Shown here piece after piece: positions 45,827 through 58,430 of a stretch of DNA of 64,000 nucleotides. Every line of letters starts with the position of its first letter. The first letter of the stretch is position 1. The stretch lies in contig CAJQUW010006985.1 in the NCBI GenBank assembly GCA_907163375.1, positions 62,001 to 126,000 of the forward strand. The letters run 5' to 3'. Made by a program: the position numbers and the translations under genes. The stretch is from Prostheceraeus crozeri. Lineage: Eukaryota; Platyhelminthes; Polycladida; Euryleptidae. The notes under the pieces are model-generated. The model did not search any database, was not told where the DNA came from, and worked only from the letters and a program-made list of their open reading frames with translations.

Positions 45827-46031
45827 GTGAGCGGAAAGAGAAGCTAAGTAACATGCTTGAGAGATGGTACGGACCGCCTCCAGAAATGATGGACCTGGTT
45901 CCTGATGATCCTAGACTATTTGGTGATCCTCCTCCACTACCCCCGTTGGATCATTATCTCCCAAAACGTGCAGAGGAAGAGGCCGAGAGAGAACGCAGAA
46001 AATGGCGGAAAAAGACACCTGTTATTAAAGC
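45827..46031 (+). CDS. Unrecognised multi-exon gene, coding exon 4
   Basis: It completes codon 250 (G|GT, glycine) and encodes residues 251-317 plus two bases of codon 318. ERKEKLSNMLERWYGPPPEM continues the helix from exon 3. Next are PDDPRLFGDPPPLPPLDHYL and a basic-acidic helix (RAEEEAERERRKWRKK). The acceptor is TTCTTTGCAG and the donor AAAGC|GTAAGT, a near-perfect consensus. The WYGPPPEM and proline repeats are distinctive but match no domain I can name. Confidence 0.82.
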
Positions 46032-46084
46032 GTAAGTCAAGCTCGTTTGATTGTAGTCTTTAAGATGCAGTCAAACCCAATTCA

Positions 46085-46605
46085 TTAAGCCCCTTTCGAG
46101 CTGCCAAGTCGATGTGACTTTCGCAATTCGAAAAGGTGATTATTTACAAAGATTTCCGCTTTTTACATGATCTTCTGCTCTAGGTATATTCTATTTTCGT
46201 CAGAGTTGGTCAGAGCTCGCTTATTTTGGGAAAACCTGCAATTCTAAGTTAAAAAACGAATTAGGAATACCGAGTACGTAATCGCGTGTAATTTGTGATT
46301 TACTTTCATCCAAAGTATCTTGATAAAACTTAAGTTCTAGAGTTTCCTAATAAAAACAAAAGAATCTGCAACTTTAGTTTTATCAAAAATATTTTGGATA
46401 AATCACATACTAAACGCGACAGCATTTTTCTAATTTGTTTTTTTACTTAGAATTGCAGGTCTCTCAAAATATTCCAGTTCTGACCGACTAAAACAATCGA
46501 AGAGACATTGACGAAGTACATATAAAGAGCTCAAATTTTTGTGAATGACCACCTTTTTGAGTTGCCAAGGTCACTTCGATTTGGCAACTGGAAAATTGGG
46601 CTAAG
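46085..46605. repeat. Fold-back MITE, about 520 bp
   Basis: The two halves are diverged inverted copies almost to the centre, with arms of about 250 bp. Paired landmarks are GAGCTGCCAAGTCGATGTGA with AGTTGCCAAATCGAAGTGA, CCTGCAATTCTAAGT in both arms, and GTGATTTA with TTGATAAAACT in both. The ends are near TTAAGCCC and the complement of CTTAGCCC. No target duplication is clear. Arm divergence suggests an old copy. Confidence 0.75.
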
Positions 46606-48399
46606 CAGTGCAGGTTGTTGTGCAGGCCGAACCATCGGAATGTATGAAGCACGCGGAGGAAGTTCATGAAGGGCATGAGAAAGTGGTCATACCCAGTAGC
46701 AGGCTTGGATTCAACCCACGGCTCATTGCTCGCATGAGGGGTTCAAACTTATAGAGAACGGAATTTGACTATTAGTGTTGAACTTCTTGCTACTCTTGCT
46801 TTATTTGTCTTCGCTAGATGATACATTCATTATTCTCAAGAAAAAAATTATGTCATATCCAGAAAGATTTTGTCTTCTATTTCACCAAGACAAAAATTTT
46901 AGAGGGAACACAAATACTAAATTTTAATGCCAGGTGCACTATAATGGAGATCCTAAGATGCGCTATAGAAAGTCCACACTGAAGCATCAATTGGATATAA
47001 TTAATAGATTAGTCCAGCATACGAACATTTGCATTTACGGTCCCTTTTCAGTTTAGAATATTTATATTGGAACTGTATTCTACAGTCATCATGTGAAAAA
47101 TTAAAAAAATTGATCATTTGCGCGTTTAGTTATGTGCAGTGAGAAGTCAAAAAGTCTGAAGGGTGGATAGGTTATATTCACTAGTCTATTACACATGTAC
47201 AACAACAGTTAGAAAGAACCTTTTCTCCGATAAATTTTCGGCATTGGTTATCGATAAGATATTACATCGGCGCATTCTTGGTAATTTTAGTGCAGTTTAG
47301 TATATGAGCTTAATATTTATTCAGATTTTTTGACAGCAAGCATGCATTTCTCGCTTAAATATTGGAACTCGTCGACGAAATTGTATTTAAAAAACATAAA
47401 AGTAGAGATACGATAATTTTGATAAAATTTCTTAAAATTTATACTCGAAGAGTTTATTGTTCTTTCCACGGAAAGATTCTGCAACAAGAGGTTGATGATG
47501 CATCAAACAATGTCAGACTTGGTTGGTTAAATTTATGGTTCATAGCAGTTGAAAGGAGTTTTTATCCACTGTTGATTCTTCGTCCGCATTCATTTTTATC
47601 GAAGGTCTCCTTCTTTAATGAAATTTTTTACAGATGATTTTGACAAGATTTTTCAGGAACTTATTTTTGCTGCAACACTATTAATCGTATTCATTCATGA
47701 TTGAGTACTAGCAGTATAATTAAATTTCTGATTCATCAAACACGCCTAATCTACGAGAACATAGTCTGACTGGCTTTTGTGTTTGGATAGGGAGTTCCCT
47801 ACATAGCAAATTCTTCAACTTCACATCAATTTCAGTCCTGCTAAACCAAGACAATCAATGATAAATCTAAAACTTTGTAGGGATCGATTCGGAAACACTG
47901 ACTCAGTTTCCGCAGAACATACTGTTTTTGGTTGCTCTATTTCATTAAAGATTTTCTATTGCACTACTTAAAAAAGTGAAGAGTAGTAGAAATAATCTTG
48001 CAAATAAGGCAATGCGGGAAATGATTTCTGTTCATCATGTGCTTCCAGATGCGTAGTAAATGTATACGTACACAGGAAGGATTAATACGCGTACTTACAC
48101 GTAATTTTATTATTAATTAATACATCTCTAGACCGTTGAAAATATTTGCAAAAGATTTTCTGAATGAAAAATTTTACAAATATTAATGGCATTACCGTTA
48201 GAAGGAGTTGACTGAGATTCATAATTTTTGTCAAATATGCGTGTATTAATTAGTTAAGGTTATACCTCCAACTGATAAGATCCGAAATAGCGAAAAATAG
48301 TGTATTCGTCGGTGCCGATGCTTCCGAACTCGGCCATTGTCATGGCAATTTAGAAAATGCATGCGCATACTAACACAACGAAAATGAAATTGAAAACAT

Positions 48400-49850
48400 T
48401 TCGAAGTGGAGCGAAGAAAACGGTCTATTGTTGATTCACAAAAAGACAAAAATTATGATATTTCGAAAAAGGGCAAGCAACGATTCGGATTCGGTAAATT
48501 ACTTCGACATTCCGCGAGTAGAATCCATGAAATTCCTCTGAGTTATCATCCAAAGTAATCTGAAATGGGATCAGCACGGTACTCAGATATGCAAGTCCAC
48601 CAGTCAAAAAATCTATCTTTTGAAGAAATTACGACGTATGCCGGTTGTAACTAAAAAAGAAGTAATGCAAGTTTATAAGGCACACATTCTTCAATTCTTG
48701 AATATAACTCACCTCTACTTCTGGGAATGAACAAAGGGAATTCCATCAAGCTCGAGAAAATCCGCAGACGTTGTCACAGAATAATCTGTTTTGTAACTTG
48801 CCCTTGCACTTTGCTTCCCTCGCTTGAAAGCAGACGACAGAATAGTCCGGCAGCCAGAACGAGTTTCTGCAGGGAACGAGGCCGAAAGTGAGACTTTCAC
48901 AGAATAATGTACACCCTATGACTACTTCGAATCGGCATGTCTGCCGAGTTCTAGTGAGTTCCTCTTCTTGTCAGACAGGATCAAAGAAAAACACATGTAA
49001 AACCAATGGGACGCAAATTGCAGTTTTTGGCTAAAATGAATTTTTCTATGTTTTCTCTGATTTAGCGAAAAGTACTAAGCCCAGAGTCATAATTTTTGTC
49101 ATGGAATGTCTTCAGGTCATTTCCTATGATGTGCATGTGTTATTATCATGCATCTAATCGGCAATGTATGTGAGAATGTGGATAAAGTTTCTCAAAATGT
49201 TTGTGTTTGCCGACATTAAGAGGCTCGCCAAATCAAAGTGCGTCTAGCTATATAGACAGGGATGCATGAAAATGAAAGGAAAATGACCTGAAGACATTCC
49301 ATGCCAAAAATTATGACTCTGGGCTTGGTACTTTTCCTTTAATCAGAGAAAACATAGAAAAATTCATTTTAACAAAAAACTGCAATCTACGTCCCATTGA
49401 ATTTACATGTGTTTTTCTTTGATCTTGTCTGACAAGAAGAGGAACTCACTAGAACTCGGCAGACGTGCCGATTCGAAGTAGTCATAGGGTGTACATCATT
49501 CTGTGAAAGTCTTATTTTCGGCCTCGTTCCCTGCAGAAACTCGTTCTGGCTGCCGGACTAGAAGAGGAGTCTGAAGTTCTTCAACCAGCTGAAGCCCTTC
49601 AATCCCGAAAATTGCATTCATTCCATTTTTCCATCTGTACTGTCAAGAAGTGGTCACGTTGAACTACAGGCCTGTGTGACATCACGTCGGTCATCCTCTT
49701 TCATTCCCCGATGTTCCGTACTTTATAACAGACAGCTATGAAGAAAGTTACTTATTTGATGTATTCTTCTTAACTTTGTGTTTGACTTCATATTGAAATG
49801 CATGATTTCCAGTATTGACAAATATACGTTTATTTATTTATTTAGTATTC
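48400..49850 (+). pseudogene. CR1-like LINE 3' fragment, interrupted by a MITE
   Basis: Decayed reverse transcriptase C-terminal sequence reads LLLIHKKTKIMIF, then LKWDQHGTQICKSTSQKIYL, KKEVMQVYKAHIL and EKIRRRCHRIICF. These are the same motifs as in the nearly complete LINE at 25673-29240 (QRRCHKIICG). The coding trace resumes after the MITE with LKFFNQLKPFNPENCIHSIF. A (TTTA)n tail occurs at about 49828-49844. Several stops and shifts are present. The MITE inserted at 48844, so it is younger than the LINE. Confidence 0.75.
48845..49558. mobile_element. Long-arm fold-back MITE, copy 1 (TA duplication)
   Basis: A 714-bp element starts GTCCGGCAGCCAGAACGAG and ends with the complement, flanked by TA (48843-48844 and 49559-49560). 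The arms are about 300 bp and closely similar, so single strands would form a long hairpin. A central unpaired part of about 130 bp contains ATGCATCTAATCGGCAATGT and TTTGTGTTTGCCGACATTAA. TA target use suggests mobilisation by a Tc1/mariner-type transposase. No coding capacity. It sits inside the LINE fragment 48400-49850. Confidence 0.9.
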
Positions 49851-50429
49851 TGATTTTGCAAACTTCAGACCATCTAGTATCGATAGCATCAATACATTTA
49901 TCAATCATTTATACATGGAAGCTATCAATAGAACCATTCTGATCTGATGTCTGTGAATCAAATGGTTAAAAAGAGCACTAAACTTTGATGAAGGCATTGA
50001 TACTGTGTTGTGTTCAGCTCATTGCGGACAAAAAAGGCGGCTGCCTTTGCTGATCAAGATCTGTAGATACATGTAGCTTACAGCTAAATTCAGAAACGAT
50101 AAAACGGTCATTCCAACAATATTTGTCATTGAGAAAATCAAAAGATAATTCTATTTTTGTTGTTCATGGAACTAGATAAAGGCTTATTTGGTTTACTAGT
50201 AAGATTAGTGCTTATACGTGCTGTTTGTCCATCAGTTTGTGAATCTGTTTTTTAGATCTATTTCAGATGAGTTCTACACTCATTGCGTTATTCTCTCGTT
50301 TTTGACTTTTTCGAATTGTTGTTCCGCAAATGTCTTTATCGCTAAATCCATCAATCCGGCAACTTTCCATTAATTACTAGTCTTTTTTTCAAAATCACTG
50401 CATCTATTTGTAACATTGTGAACACTGCT

Positions 50430-51130
50430 TAACGTGATTGGGTAAATAAGGTATTTTATTCAAGTACATCCCCGAATTGTGCTCTTTGATATGCCACAAA
50501 TACTCAACAGCATTTCTTTACTTTAGTGTTGATATCCAAATGGTTTCGAACTTTAAGGATTTCAATGGTAGACTGAATGTAATTCTGACACAATTGAACT
50601 ATTCCAAAGTTCTATGTTCAGAACAATTATTCCGATGAAAAGGGCCAATGATTATATCGTCGATATATCTGACATAAATGCGCGTTGAGACATCTGGCAT
50701 AATAAAAACTTTAATTTATTACAGGGGGCCTACGGGATTTTTAGAGCTTCTTGTTCTCGTTTTAACGAAGCACAAATTATGGCCAAAGGTGGGCTATAAT
50801 AGCATCCCATAGGACACCAATCTTTTAAATGCAATGTATAGGCCTACAAGTAAACTTTCTTTCATAATTAAACTAAACAAAGTATTAGTACTATTTAATG
50901 GCTTCTAGGTTCAAGCCATAAGTATCCAGATGGTCCAAAATTTTCAAAAAGGTGACCTCCTGTCTCTATAACATCTTCAATAGTCATGTTTGCATGCAAA
51001 TTCTTTGATATTAGTATCAGAATAAAAGACGATGCTGTTGAGTATTGATAGTATTTCAAAGACCACCATTTGGGGATTTATTTCAACAAAAATACTTATT
51101 TATCCAATCGCACTAAGGAAAAATTGATTT
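50430..51130 (-). pseudogene. Reverse-transcriptase-like remnant (fossil)
   Basis: On the minus strand, a motif like PMGCYYSPPLAIICAS lies upstream of YVRYIDDIIIGPF. They resemble the template-grip and catalytic YIDD blocks of a reverse transcriptase. The order and spacing suit a Penelope-like element, but a LINE is not excluded. The region is decayed with many breaks and has no clear ends. Confidence 0.5.
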
Positions 51131-52349
51131 GAAAGCAGTGTAAACTGCGCTCAAAATAGATGTGATGATTCTAAAAAGAGAAATCCGGCTATTAATTAGT
51201 AAATTGAAAAACCGCCTTTTTTACTTGCGCTGTACTGAACACAAGAATAGCATCAATGTATGCAACAAAGTTAGTGCTCTTTCTGACCATCTGATTAACT
51301 AACATAGATCACAGTGACTCTGTTTATAGCTTCCATGTACAAATTATTGTTGCAAAAAATGGAAAATTTGCTTAAATCTGTGAAAGTGGCAGATATTTTG
51401 AGAGTGAGAACATGTGTCTTTTTAAAAAGTGGTATATTATGCGTCTATCTCAGAAATATCATTTCAGATTTTCGTCATGCTTGCATTTTTATCCACTAGC
51501 AGTTTTTATCTAAAAAGACGGAGTTTTAGGCTAAGAAAATTAGCCTGTCTTATTAACACCAGGCAAGTGCAGAAGTGTTCTTACGCAAACGCAAATACTG
51601 ACAGACAGTCAAAAGTTTATATTAAATAATTTTGTTATTGAATCTCGAATTGAAAGTGGGAAAGTTTATGCTTGAATATGTTTTTACTTTGTTCACTTAG
51701 CAAGCATGTTAACTAAGCAAATACGTTCAGAGTAAAGGTTTTTCAAAAGATATTTCTATCTGTGGGTAAATATTCTGAACTGTTTTCATTTAACATCAAA
51801 CGTTTATAATGCGCTATCAGTGATGTTAAAAGTATATTCTTAGTGATCTCTTGAAAATATTAAATCAAATCATTGAACATGATTAAAAACAGATAGACAG
51901 TGAATTCCAAACACAAACTGACGGACAATCTTATGCTATTGCACATTGATAAATGTCAGAAAATTTCAATGGCTGATTCCAGAATTTCTCTTCACAAAAT
52001 CAAGTAATATTTTTAAGAGACATCCAACGAAGGCAATGAACACAAAGCTGTGGTCATGTGATATTTTAGCAAGACTGATATATTTACATTCACTATGATA
52101 TTTTTAAATAATTATCACATTGTATAAATAACAAATTAACCTAAATCTCTACGCTCAGCTCTGTGGAAGCGTACATATAATCCTTACATGTTCGGAATCT
52201 TGCACGGATCCCTTGTACATGTCTTCGAAGTTCGTAAAATACAAATGCTTCTTCCGATACAATACAATGATTGTGTTGGCTACAATGATCGGTATTGTAC
52301 ACAATTTTCCTTGGTTTTCATCCATCTCAAGGTTTACGGTACGCACTCA

Positions 52350-53350
52350 ATCAGTATTGTGATTGTGCGGATGTTGGCTTGAGTTCAGACAGCCCACATA
52401 GACAGGGTATCCGCGACCGCGCGTCAGGTTTTCGATGCATGCCCGATGCAGCTCTTCCACGCGGACTCAAAGAACTTTCATCACTGTTCGACAGTGCTGT
52501 TGAGTGACTTGAACATCGCGCCATCTTGTAGCGTTTTTCATAATATGGCCATATCACTGCAGCCTTCTTCGCAGAACATCGGAAATACATTCCAGGTTCT
52601 TCTTCTTTCTTTGGTTCTTTCACGCTTGCGTCCATTACTGCGTCATACACTGCACATGTTCCGCACCATTACTTTTTCTGCTCTTTAATCTTCATGATCT
52701 GATCACATTTCACTGCCGAATTCTCACTCCCGGTCATCATCGTACTAAGGACAAAGCAGAATGCACCTGCCCTTTCAAAGGTGGGGTGTGGAATCTCCTC
52801 TACACCTTTCCTTCGACGTCACAACAAGATCGGACCCACCTGGGGCACTCATCATATCGCCAAACTAACAGAAAGACCGAACAGAGCCATGCTTGTCATC
52901 GCCGATACTTGACTCCTCAAGCTGACCCGGACTCTCTACCTCAGGCCTTCCAGAGCACTCGACACTCGAAATAAATCGCAACAGAGTTCAAACTTCCCTT
53001 CACACCACTGCATCTTTTGTCGATCCAGTGGTCGCACACGCCGCATTTGACGAATTCGCACCCACCACTTGTCTATAAACTCCGCATGGCCACTCTCTAG
53101 ACTCTACTTGAGGCAGTTTGTATACCGTCATGATCTTTGTCTCCTCAACGTCGACTCTCATGCCTCTTGATGCCAAACTTGCTTTTCAAGAAGACATCTT
53201 CATCTATTGACCTTCAACTGAGGCATCCATCAGCACCAGATCAGTGGAGTACATGTAGAGCAACTTCCATGGGAGACCAAAACGGACACTTCGTCACGGA
53301 ATCTATTGCAATGACTAGCAGAAGAGGACGAAGGATGAGCCCCTGATGCA
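52350..53350 (-). pseudogene. LINE fragment with C-terminal zinc finger
   Basis: The minus strand carries decayed pieces in the expected order. First is HQGLILRPLLLVIAIDSVT, the block before the catalytic site. Next comes a knuckle related to CGVCDHWIDKRCSGVKGSL, which matches the CxxC...HxxCSGVKG finger of a widespread invertebrate pol-like LINE. SIGDDKHGSV and FGDMMSAPGGSDL follow, corresponding to its GDDTIGVVDSFCYLGDMISAGGG region. It is heavily mutated in all frames and non-functional. Confidence 0.65.
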
Positions 53351-53480
53351 CGACTATGTTCACAGGAAAACCCTCACTATGTGCATTTTAGAAGTATGGC
53401 CCATATCAGATACTTGTGGATTTTGCTAATACAATACAGCATTCGAAGACATATCAAGAAAGGAAACAACTGTTGTACTC

Positions 53481-53637
53481 ATTTGTGTAGGAAGGAAGCC
53501 TAAATAATCAGCTGTCAGACAAATCTATCGATAGCTAGTGATGTGATAGCCGGCTGTTTTGGCTGAAAGGCCTCGCAATATAGTATCGTCTTGTAGTGAA
53601 CACCGATTGTTTTTTTGGACTTCCTTCCTACACAAAT
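53481..53637. mobile_element. Small MITE, 157 bp
   Basis: Perfect 18-bp terminal inverted repeats: ATTTGTGTAGGAAGGAAG at the left and its complement at the right. The interior is non-coding. The target duplication is not evident. Confidence 0.65.
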
Positions 53638-54437
53638 GAATAGTAACTCATACCCACATTTTCCTTAAACTGATGTACTGTTATAGTCTGCTAGTAGACC
53701 GTCACGTAAGGTAGAGTGCACACGAAGAGATGACTTGCTTGATCAGCACGAGCTTCAATGCAGAATATGTGTGTGAATAGTAAACCCTTGCAAAATCAAT
53801 TTAACAGATGAAGTTGACTAGCGTACAAATATATTGGTTATCAACTTATGAATTGGTTTTAAATTTATTTAAACTGAATATTTAAGAATGTAATCGCAAT
53901 CAAATTCATAAATTCGCGATAATTCGCACATTTTGATTTTAATTTTAGTAATTTTAGACAATGAGAAGCTGTTCTTGCCTTTATTGTTCTCGTATTCTAC
54001 ATACACTTTCATACTCATACATTCTGCAAAATAATGATCGATACTTATCATTCATCCGGACGATGGCTTGATCTCTACATCCAGTCTACTTTGTTGTCCT
54101 TTGTTGAGTCAAGAAGATTGATCCACTTTCATTTTCATCGTCATAAACATCGCATCATAGATATCCCATCTATAGATCTTCCAACAGTTCATCAGCTGAA
54201 CAATCGGTCGTCGTCTTCCTTGCACTGCTGTCGTTGGTTATGAGATCGCAAGGTGAAGCAAGCACATGTAAGGAAAGTATGTATTAGCGGATTTTTTGGA
54301 ATTAGTCGCACTTTGTGTCGATAGCTATGATGTCACTTATCAACCAGCTATTAGCGGTGTCACTTAACTTACCATTTTGGCTAGAGAAGCTTGAGGAATT
54401 TGACACATAAAATACCTGAATATCATCCTGGAATATA

Positions 54438-55160
54438 GTTCGGCAGCCAGAATGAGTTTCTGCAGGGAACGAGGCCGAAAGTGAGATTTTCACAGAATGC
54501 TGTACACCCTATGCCTACTACGAATCGGCACGTCTGCCGAATTCTAGTGAGTTCCTCTTCTTGTCAGACAAGATCAAAGAAAAACACATGTAAATCCAAT
54601 GGGACACAAATTGCAGTTTTTTGTTAAAATGAATTTTTCTATGTTTTCTCTGATTAAACGAAAAGTACTAAGCCCAGAGTCATAACTTTTGGCATGGAAT
54701 GTCCTCAGATCATTTCTTTTCATTTTCATGAACCCCTGTATATAAAGCTAAACACATTTTGATTTGGCGAGCCTCTTAATGTCGGCAAACACAAACATTT
54801 TGAGAAACTTTATCCACATTCAACCACATTCTCACATACATTGCCGATTAGATGCATGACAACAGCACATTCACATCATAGGAAATGACCTGAAGACATT
54901 CCATGCCAAAAATTATGACTCCGGGCTTAGTACTTTTCCTTTAATCAGAGAAAACATAGAAAAATTCATTTTAACAAAAAACGGCAATCTACGTCCCATT
55001 GGATTTATATGTATTTTTCTTTGATCTTGTCTGACAAGAAGAGGAACTCACTAGAACTCGGCAGACGTGCCGATTCGTAGTAGGTATAGGGTGTACATCA
55101 TTCTGTGAAAGTCTCACTTTCGGCCTCGGTCCCTGCAGAAACTCATTCCGGCTGCCGGAC
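54438..55160. mobile_element. Long-arm fold-back MITE, copy 2 (TA duplication)
   Basis: The same family as 48845-49558, 723 bp, flanked by TA (54436-54437 and 55161-55162). Arms begin GTTCGGCAGCCAGAATGAG and match copy 1 closely. The central spacer is in the opposite orientation to that of copy 1 (here GATTTGGCGAGCCTCTTAAT reads forward). Both copies lie in intron 4, about 5 kb apart. Confidence 0.9.
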
Positions 55161-57349
55161 TAATAAGGTGATAGCGAACTTGTCGCCACCAATGATGAAA
55201 CTCCATATTGATACAAACACTGTGGTTGATTTGTATTCTGTAACACCAAAAATCAGGAGCAGCTTGCCTGAAAACTTGCAATTTTCCGGCAGAGACAATG
55301 GTGCTGCTCAATAGTTAGTCATTTCTATCGATTTCCCAAGTTTGTTACTATAGCTTAATTACTTAATCATTCGGGATAGTCAGGTAGCTGAATTCGTATG
55401 AATCACGGAAATCAAATCCTTATACTGCCGCAACACAATTAACCTACGAATCTGTATTCTCTACAGAATACTTTAAAGGAAATATAAGATAGACAAAGTT
55501 TTGATGGGATTCATTATCTCCGCTCCTAGATAAATGCAGTCATGATTACCTAGACCTTTATAACAAAACAAAGCAATATTTCAGAGCAAGGAAATGCTCC
55601 AGATTCTAATTTTAGGGCAAAAAAAGTCGACAGGGAGTAAATGAACTTTCATCACAGTGAGCTGGAAAACAAACTGATTCATTAAGATTATCTTGATATA
55701 GATAGTGTCCTTCCCTGCTGTGTTGTTAGTTATAATGTATTTTTACGATGATTGTCGTCAATTCACCAGGTTCTTTACAAGCAAGAACAGTTATTTTCAG
55801 AGTTGTTCCGGATTCTATTATTAGACAGCCATCCCCGTTACTTCAAATAAATGAAGTCTGAATCAAAGGTCAGCTTTCCAAGCTTCTTTATTCGGCTCAT
55901 TTATCAAATTTCAATCCACGGATAGCTTCATCGTATATTGTATTTAAGGAAGAGTTGAGAAATTTGCGCATTAATGACTAAAATCTGCTGTTCTCATAAG
56001 AGACCTAACGAAAGTGTGAACCCATTAGTTAAATGGTTGACGAAGCTGAAACTGTGAAACTGTGCCTGAAACTGCTTTTTTAAGGAATTCCGAATCGATA
56101 TGTTTTCCTGTGATATTTTAATTCTGCTTATTTTAGACAAAAATGTCTGTGAGTTTCACTTCCCGAATAATTACTGAAGTAGTGAGCATCCGAATAATTA
56201 CAGCCAGAAGAAGAAAACAACTCAAAAAACAACAAATTAACTGCCACGATCAATTGGATTAATATCTTAAAGATGATAAACTTGAGGGTAAACCATGAGG
56301 GCTTTACTGGCATTGAGACCGGATACCTTTCCTGACGACTTCTAATGGAGGAGGGGGAGTCGACTTCCAGACGAAACACTTATCCACGCTGTCACTATCA
56401 CCACTAGCTTAATACGTTAGGAGCATTATTACTGGCAAGAATCAACCTCAAACATCGCATTGATTTGAGATGCAAAAGTCAACTTTTCATATAAAAATAT
56501 GAAAATTTGATTATTCATCCTCAATTGGTTACACAAAACTTATAAAATTATCATGTTTAAAATGTCTGCGTTTGTCTGAATTCTACCTACTTCTAATTTG
56601 CATCAATTAGCAACAAATTCTAATTACTTGATTAAATATTATTCGGGTTTCATGTAATGATGATAATTTTAGGGAATTTCGATACATGAAGAGCGAGTAC
56701 ATTCATATTTCAGAGGTAGAGAACTGTCTATTGAGACTGTAAGACAATTTTAAGCACGTCTTCGCTCTCTGATGATAATTGTCGTAAAATAACTACCGTT
56801 AAGCAAGAATTTCAGAGTTGTAGATACTAAAAACGTTGAGCAGTGTGAGAGCGTTTTTTCGGTTTGCCATGAATACAATACGCATTTGTACTCGCTGACT
56901 GGATTGACCTTGAGATACGTTTAATAATCATTTATGGGTAAAATACAAAATTGATTCGAAAACTGCATTGTGTAGCTTATCTCGGGAATGACGCAGTCAT
57001 GAGTTCTTTATCTTGTTGGGAAAACTTCGAGGTGAGATACCGTCACCTTTATATTATACTTCAGTGGCCAATCTCCAAATAAGTCAAAGAAGGTTTGAAA
57101 CTTTCTTATATGATTCACTCTGGTCAATTCCAGTTGCCCATTTCACGTACATCACTAAACCAACGGACGTTCATCATTAGCATGTCAAAGCTTTATAACT
57201 CTGGCTTTACCTTGTAACTTGGTAAACGAACATTCTTCTTTTTCTTGTTATGTTTCAGTTCACTTAAAAATCTATGTCTTTTGGGGCCCTACGATTCTTA
57301 TTGTTGGGGCTATTGTAATTTTCTTTAAATATGTGCTGATCATTATTAA

Positions 57350-57575
57350 TAGCTAATTTAGCAAACATTACCTCTCCAAGTTTGCCGTGGCACGGAAGAT
57401 TTGTAAAATATTATGCCATCTGTATTGCTATCATGATCAGTCAAATCCGTGGTGATTTCTCCAAAAGTGTAAAAATTTCCAGATCTCACATTCGTTACTG
57501 GGTCTCAACTCGAGTTCATTTAATAAAATCGAAACTGCATACACATTGGGGATTAACTTAATATTGAGTTGTTAC
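57350..57575 (+). repeat. Dispersed repeat B, copy 2
   Basis: Collinear with 12424-12665, as described there. It ends about 100 bp before the acceptor of exon 5. Confidence 0.55.
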
Positions 57576-57676
57576 TCCACCTAATATACTTACTCTATGT
57601 AGCGGATTACTGTGATAAGAGATTTTCTTGAACAGTATCTGAATCTTGTCCTCAGATCCCCTGTTTACCTTTGCAG

Positions 57677-58136
57677 TCACATAGAGGAGACGATTCAGAC
57701 TGATCCGTATGGTGACGACACTGCAGCGCCGTATTATCGTCTTCCTGCAGGAATTCGGCGTCAAAGGAAGCAACAAGAAGAAGAGATTGCTGGAGCCATC
57801 AACGCTACGGCCGCAGAGATCAGTGTGCAAAGACGTTCTCCCACCCCACCACCGACCATGAAGGACTACATGAATCCGCGGGTCGGCGCCAAATTCTTCG
57901 ATACTGACAACCAATTCCAACGTGAATGGTTGACTGGTGTCGAGCAGACGCATGTCGATGGGGATGACCAACGCATTGTGATGCAGAAAACCAATAACTC
58001 ATACAAGAAGAAAATGCAATCCATTGTTCCAACTAAAGCTTTGACGGATATCACACTAGAGGCAGAAAAGCAAGGCAAAATTCATCGGAAACGAGCTGGA
58101 CTGTGGAGATGGCAAGGCCTTCCTGAACCTTTAGAT
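57677..58136 (+). CDS. Unrecognised multi-exon gene, coding exon 5
   Basis: It completes codon 318 (GC|T, alanine) and encodes residues 319-471. The beginning HIEETIQTDPYGDDTAAPYY is followed by RLPAGIRRQRKQQEEEIAGA, a charged helix. Then come QRRSPTPPPTMKDYMNPRVG, AKFFDTDNQFQREWLTGVEQ and GKIHRKRAGLWRWQGLPEPL. The acceptor is TTACCTTTGCAG and the donor TTAGAT|GTGAGT, phase 0. Matching phase across an 11.6-kb intron and clean coding sequence argue for purifying selection. The WRWQGLPEPLD and MKDYMNPRVG motifs are good probes for homologues. Confidence 0.85.
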
Positions 58137-58242
58137 GTGAGTAGTCTATGTCTCAAAAATAATTATGTACTCATTCTATCAAACTTGATCGGCATTCCCC
58201 CCTTCCCCAGTAAATGCCCACAGTCAAATTAATATGAAATAT

Positions 58243-58430
58243 CTACGTGACACTGCGACAAAGCGCTTAGCCCAGTGATCTTTCTGTCTAGAGGTGAGCC
58301 ACGAAAGTGCCATTGGAAACCGACGAGAAGGGCATCCGACACTAAAAGTCCAACGCTTCGGAAAAGTCGTGAGGATGTCATTACCGCCCAAGCCCCCCTT
58401 GGGCCGTAATGACGTTAAAACTTCATCATC
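58243..58430 (+). mobile_element. tRNA-derived SINE copy
   Basis: A decayed head (AGCGCTTAGCCCAGTGATCT and GTCTAGAGGTGAGCC) precedes a body with GAGAAGGGCATCCGACACTA, shared with 3196-3410. It lies 240 bp before dispersed repeat A copy 3. In copy 1 the SINE lies inside the repeat instead, so these are independent insertions. Confidence 0.6.

Larger units (their letters stand above)
46032..57676 (+). other. Intron 4 (11.6 kb), rich in mobile elements
   Basis: It contains, in order, a fold-back MITE (46085-46605), a LINE fragment (48400-49850) carrying a long-arm MITE, a reverse-transcriptase-like remnant (50430-51130), and a zinc-finger LINE fragment (52350-53350). A small MITE (53481-53637), a second long-arm MITE (54438-55160) and dispersed repeat B (57350-57575) follow. 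The stretches 46610-48400, 51130-52350 and 55165-57350 hold nothing I can name. It ends TTACCTTTGCAG. Confidence 0.75.
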
